A stretch of DNA of 64,000 nucleotides from Paraburkholderia graminis C4D1M (GTDB lineage Bacteria > Pseudomonadota > Gammaproteobacteria > Burkholderiales > Burkholderiaceae). Position numbers and translations under genes: made by a program. Numbering within the stretch: position 1 is the first letter of the stretch; each line of letters begins with the position of its first letter. The notes under the pieces are model-generated. The model was not told the DNA's origin and searched no databases. It saw only the letters and a list, made by a program, of their open reading frames with translations. Location: contig NZ_ABLD01000010.1 in NCBI RefSeq assembly GCF_000172415.1, positions 124,001-188,000 of the forward strand, written 5' to 3'. Positions 43,665 to 52,744 of the stretch are shown in pieces.

Positions 43665-43684
43665 CTTGAGAGGTCTGCTGCAGT

Positions 43685-44008
43685 ATGACCAAATCGGAAT
43701 TGGTCGCCCAACTGGCTACGCGTTTTCCGCAACTTGTATTGAAAGATGCGGATTTCGCGGTCAAGACGATGCTCGATGCGATGTCTGAGGCGCTTGCCAA
43801 AGGTCACCGCATCGAAATTCGAGGTTTCGGCAGCTTTGGCCTGAACCGCCGTCCTTCCCGCGTCGGGCGCAATCCGAAGTCGGGCGAAAAAGTGCTGGTG
43901 CCTGAGAAGTACGTACCGCATTTCAAGCCGGGCAAGGAGTTGCGTGAGCGGGTCGATCGTCGCGCGGGCGAGCCGTTGAAGGCCGAAGAGCCGGATGACG
44001 ATCTGTAA
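43685..44008 (+). CDS. ihfB: integration host factor beta subunit
   Basis: IhfB dimerises with IhfA to bend DNA. The 107-residue protein has the HU/IHF fold: MTKSELVAQLATRFPQLVLK, the helix AVKTMLDAMSEALAKGHRIE (20 residues), the arm GRNPKSGEKVLVPEKYVPHF (20 residues) with the conserved Pro that intercalates into DNA, and KPGKELRERV. The acidic tail AEEPDDDL extends slightly beyond the E. coli protein. It follows rpsA, the standard order. Confidence 0.97.
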   Translation: MTKSELVAQLATRFPQLVLKDADFAVKTMLDAMSEALAKGHRIEIRGFGSFGLNRRPSRVGRNPKSGEKVLVPEKYVPHFKPGKELRERVDRRAGEPLKAEEPDDDL

Positions 44009-44390
44009 AAGACCGCTCTGTGCGCGGTATGCACTCTGCAGCGGTCGGCAAAAGACCAGAAAAAGCGCCTTTAGGCGCTTTTTTTTTGCCCGTGCGCTTT
44101 GTCGACACGCAGGCATGTACTCCACTAACGGCGCCCCGAGCCGCGCTATCAGTCGCGCTCGAAACCGCGCTTCCGGCGAGCCGCGCTTTTACTCCAGCTT
44201 CCTGTCCCGCTCCCAGCCGCATTTCGCATCGCGTTTCGCCGGCACATTCTGTAAGCCGGCGATCCGCCAGTTCCTGCCCAGCCGCGAGGGCTTCAATTAC
44301 AATACGGGTCACTTCGGCGCGGGCAAATACCGTGGCGCGACGCGTCATCAGGCCGGCGTCACCCCGCAACTGCCGTCAAGAGATCTATTC
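44009..44390. other. ihfB-lapA intergenic region
   Basis: Apart from the terminator, no gene is supported, although the lapA frame stays open far upstream. A 7-bp hairpin CGCCGGC-N11-GCCGGCG lies at 44237-44261, and TACAAT at 44298-44303 is a possible -10 box for lapA. Confidence 0.4.
44061..44087 (+). terminator. rho-independent terminator of ihfB
   Basis: AAAAGCGCC-TTTA-GGCGCTTTT followed by further T residues (nine T in total) is an ideal intrinsic terminator. Confidence 0.95.
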
Positions 44391-44684
44391 ATGAAATTTA
44401 TCGTCTGGCTGATCCGTGTACTGGTGTTCGTGCTGCTGCTCGTGTTGGCACTCTCCAATACACAACCCGCTACGCTGAATTTCCTCGCGGGTTACGCCTG
44501 GTCGGCACCGCTCATCCTGATCGGCCTCGCGTTTTTCGCGGTCGGGCTTGTCGCCGGCCTTGTTTCGTCGATGCCGGCTGTGGTCCGCCTCCGCATGGAA
44601 AACGGCCGCTTGAAGCGCGAGTTGCGGGTGGCTCGCGAGGCGCCGGTGGTTGTTGAACAGCCGCCCATGCCGCCGTTGATCTGA
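44391..44684 (+). CDS. lapA: LapA-family inner membrane protein (DUF1049)
   Basis: The 97-residue protein has two transmembrane segments (about 3-21 and 37-60; VWLIRVLVFVLLLVLALSN and APLILIGLAFFAVGLVAGLV) followed by a basic coiled-coil stretch MENGRLKRELRVARE. This matches LapA (YciS), which partners LapB in controlling LPS assembly and LpxC turnover. It lies 70 bp upstream of lapB. The ATG at 44391 matches the family N-terminus MKFIVWLIR. Confidence 0.9.
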   Translation: MKFIVWLIRVLVFVLLLVLALSNTQPATLNFLAGYAWSAPLILIGLAFFAVGLVAGLVSSMPAVVRLRMENGRLKRELRVAREAPVVVEQPPMPPLI

Positions 44685-44754
44685 TTGTGCCGTTCGCCGC
44701 GCGCCCCGTGCGCGGCATCCCGTTCCCGCCTTCCGGCTCATTTGCATTCATCGC

Positions 44755-45930
44755 ATGGATCTAGACTTCTGGTGGCTGCTCGTCATTCCCGTCGCTTTCG
44801 CGTTCGGCTGGATGGCTGCGCGCTACGACCTCAAGACGCTGCTGTCAGAAAGCGCCAATCTGCCGCGTTCCTATTTCCGCGGCCTCAACTTCCTGCTCAA
44901 CGAGCAGCCGGACCAGGCGATCGACGCGTTTATCGAAGTCGTCAAGCTCGATCCCGAAACCGTCGAATTGCATTTCGCGCTCGGCAACCTGTTCCGCCGC
45001 CGCGGCGAGACGGATCGCGCGATACGCGTGCATCAGAATCTTCTCAGCCGCGCCGATCTGCCGGTCAGTGAGCGCGATCACGCGCTGTTCGAACTCGGGC
45101 AGGACTTCCTGAAGGCCGGTCTGCTGGACCGCGCGGAAGAAACCTTCCGTTCGCTCGAAACCGGCGACTACGCGTTGGGCGCGCAGCGTGCGCTCCTCAC
45201 CATCTACGAAATCGAGAAGGACTGGATCAAGTCGATCGACACCGCCCGGCATCTCGAAACGATGGGCGCGGAGTCGCTGGACAAGGAAATCGCGCAGTTC
45301 CATTGCGAGCTCGCGCAGGAAGCGCTGCAACACCAGAAGCCCGACGAAGCGCGCCGTCAACTCGGCTTCGCGCTGAAGGCGAACCCCGGCAACGTGCGCG
45401 CCACGATTCTGTTCGGCGATGTCGACGCAGCCGGCGGCGCGCAGGAAGCCGCGATCGCGCAATGGCGGCGCGTCGAGGAGCAGAATCCGGCGTATCTGCC
45501 GCTCGTCGCCGAAAAGCTGATGAAGGCCTATGAAGCGCTCGGCCGCGCGCAGGAAGGCGCCGATCTGCTCACCACGTGGGTTGACCGCTATCCGAGCAAC
45601 GATCTGCTCGACGTCGCCTATCAGCACGTCGCGTCGTTGCGCGGGCCGGACGCCGCGCACGCGCTGGCCCGTTCGCAGATGCAGAAGTCGCCGAATCTCG
45701 CCGGCATGACGCGCCTGCTCGAGGCGCAGCAGGCTGTCGCGGAAGAGCCGCGGCGCAGCGAGCTCGAACTGATGCGCACGCTGATCCGCCAGCGCACCAA
45801 GAATCTGCCGCGCTATACGTGCCAGAATTGCGGTTTCAGGGCGCGGCTTTTCTACTGGCAGTGTCCCGGCTGCAGCGGTTGGGAAACCTACGCGCCGCGC
45901 CGGGTCGAGCCGATCACTGCGTCGAACTGA
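44755..45930 (+). CDS. lapB: lipopolysaccharide assembly protein B
   Basis: LapB (YciM) is an essential membrane-anchored TPR adaptor that couples LPS synthesis to FtsH-mediated degradation of LpxC. The 391 residues show an N-terminal transmembrane segment (DFWWLLVIPVAFAFGWMAA, 19 residues), about nine TPR-like helical repeats (40-350) and a C-terminal rubredoxin-type zinc ribbon YTCQNCGFRARLFYWQCPGC with two CxxC pairs. The N-terminal block RGLNFLLNEQPDQAIDAFIE (20 residues) is strongly conserved in the family. It forms a unit with lapA and lies upstream of ugd. Confidence 0.96.
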   Translation: MDLDFWWLLVIPVAFAFGWMAARYDLKTLLSESANLPRSYFRGLNFLLNEQPDQAIDAFIEVVKLDPETVELHFALGNLFRRRGETDRAIRVHQNLLSRADLPVSERDHALFELGQDFLKAGLLDRAEETFRSLETGDYALGAQRALLTIYEIEKDWIKSIDTARHLETMGAESLDKEIAQFHCELAQEALQHQKPDEARRQLGFALKANPGNVRATILFGDVDAAGGAQEAAIAQWRRVEEQNPAYLPLVAEKLMKAYEALGRAQEGADLLTTWVDRYPSNDLLDVAYQHVASLRGPDAAHALARSQMQKSPNLAGMTRLLEAQQAVAEEPRRSELELMRTLIRQRTKNLPRYTCQNCGFRARLFYWQCPGCSGWETYAPRRVEPITASN

Positions 45931-45998
45931 GGTCGTCCGCGGCTTCGGCAGCGTGTTCATGACCGGGATCATCACCGGAACTTTCAACCGGAAAGCGT

Positions 45999-47402
45999 AT
46001 GAAAATCACCATTATCGGCACTGGCTATGTGGGCCTCGTCACGGGCGCATGTCTCGCTGAAATCGGCAACGACGTCTTCTGTCTCGACGTCGATCCGCGC
46101 AAGATCGAAATCCTCAACAACGGTGGCGTGCCGATCCACGAGCCGGGCCTGCAGGAAATCATCGCGCGCACGCGCGCGGCCGGGCGCATCACGTTTTCGA
46201 CGGACATCGAGGCGAGCGTGGCACACGGCGACGTGCAGTTCATCGCGGTAGGCACGCCGCCCGACGAAGACGGCTCGGCGGATCTGCAATACGTGCTCGA
46301 AGCGGCGCGCAATATCGGCCGCACAATGAACGGCTTCAAGGTGATCGTCGATAAGTCGACGGTGCCGGTCGGCACCGCGCAGCGCGTGCGCGCGGTCGTC
46401 GAAGAAGAGCTCGCGAAGCGCGGGCTCGCGGGCAGCGAAAAGCATCGCTTCTCGGTCGTGTCGAATCCCGAGTTTCTGAAGGAAGGCGCGGCGGTGGACG
46501 ACTTCATGCGGCCCGACCGCATCGTGCTCGGCAGCGACGAAGACCAGGCCGGCCAGCGCGCGCGCGAACTGATGAAGCGCCTCTACGCGCCGTTCAATCG
46601 CAACCACGAACGCACGCTCTACATGGACGTGCGCTCGGCCGAATTCACGAAATACGCGGCCAACGCGATGCTGGCCACGCGTATCTCGTTCATGAACGAA
46701 ATGTCGAATCTCGCGGACCGCGTCGGCGCCGACATCGAGGCGGTGCGCCGCGGCATCGGCTCCGATCCGCGTATCGGCTATCACTTTCTGTACGCCGGCT
46801 GCGGCTACGGCGGCTCGTGCTTCCCGAAAGACGTGCAGGCGTTGATCCGCACCGCGAGCGAAGAGGGCCACAATCTGCGCATTCTCGAAGCCGTCGAGGA
46901 AGTGAACGACAAGCAGAAAGACGTGCTCGTGCAGAAGATCACGCACAAGTGGGGCAACGATCTGGCCGGCCGCACGTTCGCCGTCTGGGGCCTCGCGTTC
47001 AAGCCGAATACCGACGACATGCGCGAAGCGCCGAGCCGTCGCGTGATCGCCGAGCTTCTCGCGCGCGGCGCGCAGGTGCGCGCGTACGATCCGGTGGCCG
47101 TGACCGAAGCCCGCCGCGTCTTCGCGATGGATCTGCACGACGCGCCCGACCAGCTCGCGCGTCTCACGTTCACGAGCACGCAGGACGAAACGCTCACGAA
47201 CGCGGACGCACTCGTGATCGTCACCGAATGGAAGGAGTTCAAGAGCCCGGACTTCGTGCATCTGAAATCGGTGCTGAAGTCGCCGGTCATTTTCGACGGC
47301 CGCAATCTGTACGAGCCGGATGCGATGAACGAACTCGGCATCGACTATCACTCGATTGGACGCCCCTATGCCCAACCCACTGAACTTGCGACCGATGTCT
47401 GA
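45999..47402 (+). CDS. ugd: UDP-glucose 6-dehydrogenase
   Basis: The enzyme makes UDP-glucuronate, a precursor of Ara4N for lipid A and of capsular or exopolysaccharides. The 467 residues have the NAD fold MKITIIGTGYVGLVTGACLA (20 residues), the catalytic Cys274 in YGGSCFPKDVQAL, the Lys in AEFTKYAANAMLA, and the C-terminal UDP-binding domain (FAVWGLAFKPNTDDMREAPS, 20 residues). Its end overlaps the start of rfaE1, so the two are likely translated together, as is common in Burkholderia LPS gene clusters. Confidence 0.96.
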   Translation: MKITIIGTGYVGLVTGACLAEIGNDVFCLDVDPRKIEILNNGGVPIHEPGLQEIIARTRAAGRITFSTDIEASVAHGDVQFIAVGTPPDEDGSADLQYVLEAARNIGRTMNGFKVIVDKSTVPVGTAQRVRAVVEEELAKRGLAGSEKHRFSVVSNPEFLKEGAAVDDFMRPDRIVLGSDEDQAGQRARELMKRLYAPFNRNHERTLYMDVRSAEFTKYAANAMLATRISFMNEMSNLADRVGADIEAVRRGIGSDPRIGYHFLYAGCGYGGSCFPKDVQALIRTASEEGHNLRILEAVEEVNDKQKDVLVQKITHKWGNDLAGRTFAVWGLAFKPNTDDMREAPSRRVIAELLARGAQVRAYDPVAVTEARRVFAMDLHDAPDQLARLTFTSTQDETLTNADALVIVTEWKEFKSPDFVHLKSVLKSPVIFDGRNLYEPDAMNELGIDYHSIGRPYAQPTELATDV

Positions 47403-48381
47403 GGCGCGGCCCGGCTCCATCACACCATCGCCGTCGCCGTCGCCGGCACTGACGGTGGTGCCGCGCGCGCAACTCGCGGCCGCGCGCGTGCTTGTCGTCG
47501 GCGACGTGATGCTCGATCGCTATTGGTTCGGCGACGTCAATCGCATCTCGCCGGAAGCACCGGTGCCGGTCGTGCACGTGCAGCGCCAGGAAGACCGCCT
47601 CGGCGGCGCGGCCAACGTCGCGCGCAATGCGGCGGCGCTCGGTGCGCAAGCGGGCCTGCTGTGCGTCGTCGGACACGACGAGCCCGGCGAGCGCATCGTG
47701 CAGTTGCTCGGCGAGAGCGGCGTGAATCCGCATCTGGAACGCGACCCCGCGCTGCTCACGACGATCAAGCTGCGCGTGCTGTCGCGTCAACAGCAGTTGC
47801 TGCGTGTCGATTTCGAGAACTCGCCGGCGCACGAGGTGCTGCTTGCAAGCCTCGCGCGCTTCGACGAATTGCTGCCCGCGCACGACGTGATCCTGATGTC
47901 CGATTACGCGAAGGGCGGGCTCACGCACGTCACGCAGATGATCGCGAGAGCGCATGCCGCGGGCAAGCCTGTGCTGGTCGATCCGAAGGGCGACGACTGG
48001 GAGCGTTATCGCGGCGCCACGCTCATCACGCCGAATCGCGCGGAGTTGCGCGAGGTGGTCGGCCAGTGGAAGTCCGAAGAAGACCTGATCGAGCGCGTGA
48101 ACAAACTGCGCGCGGATCTGCAGTTCAAGGCGCTGTTGCTCACGCGTTCGGAAGAAGGCATGACGCTCTTCTCCGACGACGGCATCCTGCACGCATCGGC
48201 CGTCGCGCGCGAAGTGTATGATGTTTCGGGCGCGGGCGACACCGTGATCGCGACGCTCGCGGCCATGCTGGGCGCGGGTCTCACGCTGGTCGAAGCAGTC
48301 GGTCTCGCCAATCGCGCAGCCGGCATCGTGGTCGGTAAGCTAGGCACGGCCACCGTCGACTACGACGAACTCTTTCACTGA
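47395..48381 (+). CDS. rfaE1: D-glycero-beta-D-manno-heptose-7-phosphate kinase
   Basis: The ribokinase-like (PfkB) enzyme phosphorylates heptose 7-phosphate to the 1,7-bisphosphate for LPS inner core. The 328 residues have VLVVGDVMLDRYWFGDVNRI (20 residues), RLGGAANVARNAAALGA, the nucleotide block VDPKGDDWERYRGATLITPN (20 residues) and the anion-hole motif YDVSGAGDTVIATLAAMLGA (catalytic Asp in GAGD). It is kinase only; the cytidylyltransferase half of HldE is missing, as is usual for the RfaE1/RfaE2 split in Burkholderia. ATG 47395 overlaps the ugd stop by 8 bp; ATG 47368 is an alternative. Confidence 0.93.
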   Translation: MSEARPGSITPSPSPSPALTVVPRAQLAAARVLVVGDVMLDRYWFGDVNRISPEAPVPVVHVQRQEDRLGGAANVARNAAALGAQAGLLCVVGHDEPGERIVQLLGESGVNPHLERDPALLTTIKLRVLSRQQQLLRVDFENSPAHEVLLASLARFDELLPAHDVILMSDYAKGGLTHVTQMIARAHAAGKPVLVDPKGDDWERYRGATLITPNRAELREVVGQWKSEEDLIERVNKLRADLQFKALLLTRSEEGMTLFSDDGILHASAVAREVYDVSGAGDTVIATLAAMLGAGLTLVEAVGLANRAAGIVVGKLGTATVDYDELFH

Positions 48382-48522
48382 CGCGGCCCGCCCGATCCTG
48401 CACCGCAAGCCGACGGCAGCGCGCAAGAAGGATCGGCGGAACGCCAACCAGACCTGCCGATCGAAGCCGGCGTCTCGTCGCCCGCTTCGATCCTACACAA
48501 GGCTCATTACCGCGGGACCATC

Positions 48523-49515
48523 ATGACTCTCATCGTCACCGGCGCGGCCGGCTTTATCGGCAGCAACCTCGTGAAAGCGCTCAACGAGCGCGGCGAACAA
48601 CGCATCATCGCCGTCGACAATCTGACGCGCGCCGACAAGTTCAAGAATCTGGTCGACTGCGAAATCGACGACTATCTGGATAAGACCGAATTCGTCGAGC
48701 GCTTCAAGCGCGGCGACTTCGGCAAAGTGCGCGCGATCTTCCACGAAGGCGCCTGTTCGGACACGATGGAAACCGACGGCCGCTACATGATGGACAACAA
48801 CTTCCGCTACAGCCGCGACGTGCTCGACGTGTGCCTCGCGCAGAACATCCAGTTCCTGTACGCGTCGTCGGCGGCAACGTATGGCGGCTCGAGCCGTTTC
48901 GTCGAAGAACGCGAAGTCGAGCAGCCGCTGAACGTGTACGGCTATTCGAAGTTCCTGTTCGACCAGGTGATCCGCCGCGTGCTGCCCACCGCGAAAAGCC
49001 AGATCGCGGGCTTTCGCTATTTCAACGTCTACGGTCCGCGCGAAACGCATAAGGCGCGCATGGCGTCGGTGGCGTTTCACAACTTCAACCAGTTCCGCGC
49101 CGAGGGCAAGGTCAAGCTGTTCGGCGAATACAACGGCTATGCCGCAGGCGAGCAGACGCGCGATTTCGTCTCGGTGGAAGACGTGGTCAAGGTCAACCTG
49201 TTCTTCTTCGACAACCCGGACAAGTCGGGCATCTTCAATCTGGGCAGCGGACGCGCGCAGCCGTTCAACGACATCGCGAGCACGGTCGTTAATACCTTGC
49301 GCGCGCTGAACAACGAGCCGCCGCTGTCGCTCGCCGACCAGGTGCAGCGCGGCCTGATCGAATACATTCCGTTCCCCGACGCATTGCGCGGCAAGTATCA
49401 GTGCTTCACGCAGGCGGATCAGTCGAAGCTGCGCGCGGCCGGCTATGATGCGCCGTTTCTGAGCGTGCAGGAAGGTGTCGACCGATACGTACGTTGGCTA
49501 TTCGGCCAGGTGTAA
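48523..49515 (+). CDS. hldD: ADP-L-glycero-D-manno-heptose 6-epimerase
   Basis: HldD makes ADP-L-beta-D-heptose for the LPS core. The 330-residue short-chain dehydrogenase has MTLIVTGAAGFIGSNLVKAL (GxxGxxG, 20 residues), the serine region LYASSAATYGG and the catalytic YGYSKFLFD (Tyr-x3-Lys), with the family motif FRYFNVYGPRETHKARMASV (20 residues). It is 141 bp downstream of rfaE1 and completes the heptose pair. Confidence 0.97.
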   Translation: MTLIVTGAAGFIGSNLVKALNERGEQRIIAVDNLTRADKFKNLVDCEIDDYLDKTEFVERFKRGDFGKVRAIFHEGACSDTMETDGRYMMDNNFRYSRDVLDVCLAQNIQFLYASSAATYGGSSRFVEEREVEQPLNVYGYSKFLFDQVIRRVLPTAKSQIAGFRYFNVYGPRETHKARMASVAFHNFNQFRAEGKVKLFGEYNGYAAGEQTRDFVSVEDVVKVNLFFFDNPDKSGIFNLGSGRAQPFNDIASTVVNTLRALNNEPPLSLADQVQRGLIEYIPFPDALRGKYQCFTQADQSKLRAAGYDAPFLSVQEGVDRYVRWLFGQV

Positions 49516-49539
49516 ATAGTTCGGATACCTGTTTAAACT

Positions 49540-49589
49540 GGAATCTCCCGGTTGGTGATGTCGCCGACCGGTTGTACAAGGGAGATTCC
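49540..49589 (+). promoter_or_regulatory. hairpin masking the ribosome-binding site of the ComEA-like gene
   Basis: GGAATCTCCC (49540-49549) is exactly complementary to GGGAGATTCC (49580-49589). Inside, CGGTTGG pairs with CCGACCG with one G-U. The AAGGGAG Shine-Dalgarno of the next gene (ATG at 49592) lies inside the 3' strand of this stem. Translation would need melting, a bound factor or coupling to hldD, whose stop is 24 nt upstream of the stem. Confidence 0.65.
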
Positions 49590-49591
49590 AT

Positions 49592-49957
49592 ATGTTTCGA
49601 AAAATTCTGGTTACCGCGGCCATGCTCGCCGCTTTCGGCCACGCGTATGCGTCGGTTGACGTCAACACGGCTAACGAGGACGCGCTGCGCGGCGTCAAAG
49701 GCATCGGTCCTGCCAAAGCGAAAGCCATTCTCGAAGAGCGCGCCGCACATGGTCCGTTCAAGGACCCGGCCGACCTCGGCAAGCGCGTCAAGGGCATGGG
49801 CGGGCATACCGTCGAGCGCCTGCAGGCGGAGGGTCTCGCTGTCGGTCCGGCTGGCGCGGCTGCTGGCCCGCAGGTTGCGGCGTCTTCACAGAACAAGGGC
49901 GCGGCCGTTGCGGCCAATACGCCGAAAGGCGGCGCTACCGTGGCGGTGAAGAAATAG
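49592..49957 (+). CDS. ComEA-like helix-hairpin-helix DNA-binding protein
   Basis: The 121-residue protein has a signal peptide (MFRKILVTAAMLAAFGHAYA, 20 residues, then SVDVNTANEDAL) and a double helix-hairpin-helix domain (about 22-82; LRGVKGIGPAKAKAILEERA, 20 residues, and LGKRVKGMGGHTVERLQ). A low-complexity Ala/Gly/Pro/Lys tail follows. It resembles the exported DNA-binding ComEA proteins that pull transforming DNA into the periplasm, but short ComEA homologues occur widely in betaproteobacteria without proven competence. Its ribosome-binding site is hidden in a stem at 49540-49589. Confidence 0.85.
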   Translation: MFRKILVTAAMLAAFGHAYASVDVNTANEDALRGVKGIGPAKAKAILEERAAHGPFKDPADLGKRVKGMGGHTVERLQAEGLAVGPAGAAAGPQVAASSQNKGAAVAANTPKGGATVAVKK

Positions 49958-50077
49958 CCTGACAGCCTGACGCGGGGTCGCGCGCGGCGCGTGTAGCCGC
50001 GCGCGATTCGCCATCGTTGTCCTTCATGGTTGGAGCCGGCAATGCCGCTCCTTAAGCTGTCATTCGCATGACTGGCT

Positions 50078-50104
50078 CCCGCGGTACTCAGCCGCGGGTT
50101 TTTT
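50078..50104 (+). terminator. rho-independent terminator after the ComEA-like gene
   Basis: CCCGCGG (50078-50084) pairs with CCGCGGG (50092-50098) and is followed by six T. Confidence 0.92.
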
Positions 50105-50216
50105 GCGTGCGCGCGGCGTGCATCCATGCGGCGAGAAGGGCCGCGCGGCAGCGGCGGGCACCGTGGTTTAGAATCGATGGATTGAGACTCCGCGCATCGA
50201 CAGCACCTGAACCGAT

Positions 50217-51119
50217 ATGGCTTACAAAACAATTGAAGACACGATCGGCAATACGCCGCTCGTGCAACTCGTCCGGCTCACCGACGACGAGATCCGCAGC
50301 CGCAATAACGTGGTGCTCGCCAAGCTCGAGGGCAACAATCCCGCCGGCTCGGTGAAGGACCGCCCGGCGTTGTCGATGATCAAGAAAGCGGAAGCGCGCG
50401 GCCGTATCAAACCGGGCGACACGCTGATCGAATCGACGAGCGGCAACACCGGCATCGCACTCGCGATGGCCGCGGCGATCCGCGGCTACAAGATGGTGCT
50501 GATCATGCCGGAAGACCTGTCGGTGGAGCGCCGTCAGAGCATGGCCGCGTATGGCGCGCAAATCATCCTCACGCCGGTCACGGGCGGCATGGAGTACGCG
50601 CGCGATCTCGCCGAACAGATGCAGCGCGACGGCAAGGGCATCATCCTCGATCAGTTCGCGAACCCGGACAATCCGGCGTCGCACGTCGAAGGCACGGGCC
50701 CCGAAATCTGGCGCGATACCGAAGGGCGCATCACCCACTTCGTTTCGTCGATGGGGACGACCGGCACGATCATGGGCGTGTCCACGTATCTGAAGCAGCA
50801 GAACCAGGCAATCGAGATTATCGGCGCGCAGCCGGAGGAAGGTTCGCGCATTCCAGGCATCCGCAAATGGCCGGAAGCGTATCTGCCGAAAATTTTCGAC
50901 CGCAGCCGCGTGGATCGCGTCGAGAACGTGAGCCAGGCGGCAGCCGAGGCAATGGCCCGGCGGCTTGCATCGGTGGAAGGGATCTTCGCGGGCATTTCGT
51001 CGGGCGGCGCGTGCGAAGTCGCGTTGCGCGTCGCGCGGCAAGTCGAGAACGCGACCATCGTGTTTATCGTCTGCGATCGCGGCGACCGTTATTTGTCGAC
51101 GGGCGTGTTTCCGGCGTAA
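50217..51119 (+). CDS. cysM: cysteine synthase B
   Basis: CysM makes cysteine from O-acetylserine with sulfide or thiosulfate. The 300-residue fold II PLP enzyme has the lysine Lys47 in GNNPAGSVKDRPAL, the substrate loop STSGNTGIALAMAAAIRG and the glycine loop GISSGGACEVALRVA. The NNPAGSVKDR wording and short length fit CysM better than CysK. It has its own upstream region after a terminator and ends at a shared bidirectional terminator. Confidence 0.95.
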   Translation: MAYKTIEDTIGNTPLVQLVRLTDDEIRSRNNVVLAKLEGNNPAGSVKDRPALSMIKKAEARGRIKPGDTLIESTSGNTGIALAMAAAIRGYKMVLIMPEDLSVERRQSMAAYGAQIILTPVTGGMEYARDLAEQMQRDGKGIILDQFANPDNPASHVEGTGPEIWRDTEGRITHFVSSMGTTGTIMGVSTYLKQQNQAIEIIGAQPEEGSRIPGIRKWPEAYLPKIFDRSRVDRVENVSQAAAEAMARRLASVEGIFAGISSGGACEVALRVARQVENATIVFIVCDRGDRYLSTGVFPA

Positions 51120-51175
51120 GGCGGCAATACGGGTGCGGCTGGCGGCGTTCGGCGCCTTGCTGCTTGCGGACAAAG

Positions 51176-51201
51176 AAAAAAGCGCCTGCCGGCGCTTTTT
51201 T
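51176..51201. terminator. bidirectional terminator between cysM and mltB
   Basis: AAAAAAGCGCC-TGCC-GGCGCTTTTTT is a perfect symmetric hairpin with A- and T-runs, suited to both convergent genes. Confidence 0.95.
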
Positions 51202-51258
51202 CTTTTCCATCACATCACATGCGAAGCGCTCAGACAGCGCGCCTCGCGTTGCATGGTG

Positions 51259-52512
51259 TCATTGCGAAGCGTCGCTCGCCGGCGCCGCGTTATCGACGGA
51301 ATTGCCGTTGGAATTTCCGTTGGCATTGCCGCCGTCGCTCGCTTCCATCTGCGACTTGATGCGCTGCCCCAACTGATAAACCGCGAGCGCATAAAAGAAG
51401 CTGCGGTTATAGCGCGTCAGCACATAGAAGTTCTTCAGGCCCAGCATGTATTCCGTGCCGCGTCCGGGCGAGGGCAGGTCGACCACCGTAACCGGCGTTG
51501 CCACTTCGGAAGAGATATTCACGTTCGGCTCATTGAGCACGAGCCCGGCGCGCAACAACTGGTCGAGCGGCCAATGCGGTTCCGGCGCGCCGTCGGCGGC
51601 TGCTTGCGCGACGCCGAGGCTGCCCGCATCGCTACCGATCTTCCACACGACCGGCCGGCCGTTTTCCCAGCCGTTCTTGCGCAGATAGTTGGCGACGCTG
51701 CCGATTGCATCGGCCTGGCTCGTGCGCAGGTCGATGTCCTTGTGGCCATCGTAGCTGACCGCATACTGCACGATGCTGCTCGGCAGAAATTGCGGAATGC
51801 CGATCGCGCCGGTGTACGAGCCGAGCACCGTGCTCGGATCGATCTGCGAATCCCGCGTCCACACCAGGTAGTCTTCGAGATTCTTGCGGAAGGTCGCCTG
51901 GCGGTCCGCGCGATTCGGTGTATTCGGGTAATCGAAACTGAGCGTGGTCAGTGCGTCGAGCACGCGGAAGTTGCCCATGAAACGCCCGTAAATCGTCTCC
52001 ACGCCGAGAATGCCGACGATCACTTCCGGCGGCACGCCGAACTCTTCATACGCGCGCTGCAGCGTGGCCCGATTCGCGCGCCAGAAACGGATGCCGGCGT
52101 TGATGCGGATCTGATCGAGAAAGCGCGACTGGTACACGCGCCAGTTTTTCACCGCGGCCGACGGCGACGGCGTTACCAGCTTCACCGCGGTCGCCGAATA
52201 GCTGACGCCGGCGAACAGCGAATGCAGCGCCGCTTCGTCGAAATCGTAGCGCGCCGCCATGTCGTTGATGAACGCATCGACATTCGCGTTGTTCGCGTAA
52301 CGCTGCGGAATAATTTCTTCCTCAAACGTTTGCCCTTGCGGAACGGCGGTTTGCGGCTGCGCCTGAGCGACAAGTACGGGCGGTTTTTTGCCGGTGCTCT
52401 GCGCGAGAGCCGGAGTGGTTGCCATGAACATGCACGATGCGGTGGAGAGTGCGGCGGCGATGGTTCGGATGCTGAGCCGGTTTCGTGCAGACAGAGCAAG
52501 CTTGACGGTCAT
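51259..52512 (-). CDS. mltB: membrane-associated lytic murein transglycosylase B
   Basis: MltB cleaves peptidoglycan to 1,6-anhydromuropeptides. The 417-residue protein starts MTVKLALSARNRLSIRTIAA (ATG at 52512) with a signal sequence ending near ALAQ-STG and no lipobox at the cleavage site. The SLT-type domain (about 70-370) has the catalytic Glu in VIVGILGVETIYGRFMGNFR (20 residues), plus SYTGAIGIPQFLPSSIVQYA (20 residues) and LKNFYVLTRYNRSFFYALAV (20 residues). A low-complexity Asn/Gly/Ser tail closes it. The frame is open to 52746, which I do not accept as coding. Confidence 0.93.
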   Translation of the reverse strand: MTVKLALSARNRLSIRTIAAALSTASCMFMATTPALAQSTGKKPPVLVAQAQPQTAVPQGQTFEEEIIPQRYANNANVDAFINDMAARYDFDEAALHSLFAGVSYSATAVKLVTPSPSAAVKNWRVYQSRFLDQIRINAGIRFWRANRATLQRAYEEFGVPPEVIVGILGVETIYGRFMGNFRVLDALTTLSFDYPNTPNRADRQATFRKNLEDYLVWTRDSQIDPSTVLGSYTGAIGIPQFLPSSIVQYAVSYDGHKDIDLRTSQADAIGSVANYLRKNGWENGRPVVWKIGSDAGSLGVAQAAADGAPEPHWPLDQLLRAGLVLNEPNVNISSEVATPVTVVDLPSPGRGTEYMLGLKNFYVLTRYNRSFFYALAVYQLGQRIKSQMEASDGGNANGNSNGNSVDNAAPASDASQ

Positions 52513-52744
52513 AGTGAGCTGGGGGCGCAGAGCGAAAGGACAAAGACGGGAGGAAAACGGAACGGGCAGTATACCCGAGGCCTCTTGCGAAACTGTGCCG
52601 GACACGTCACAGCGGCGTGATGCGGAACGACGCGTCATCGCTGCGTCGTGTGGTAACTTCATGAATGTTGGCGCGCCGTGGGCGCGCGCCCCTGGACGGA
52701 GACACGCCGCGCACGCTGCCAGCGCTGCGCCGCAGAAAAGAATC

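Noticed and set aside
41617..43800. 727-codon open frame opposite rpsA
   Set aside because: Mirrors the strongly biased rpsA codon use; not protein-like.
43995..44390. N-terminal extension of LapA by about 130 residues
   Set aside because: The open frame crosses the ihfB end and its terminator; the LapA family begins at MKFIVWLIR (44391).
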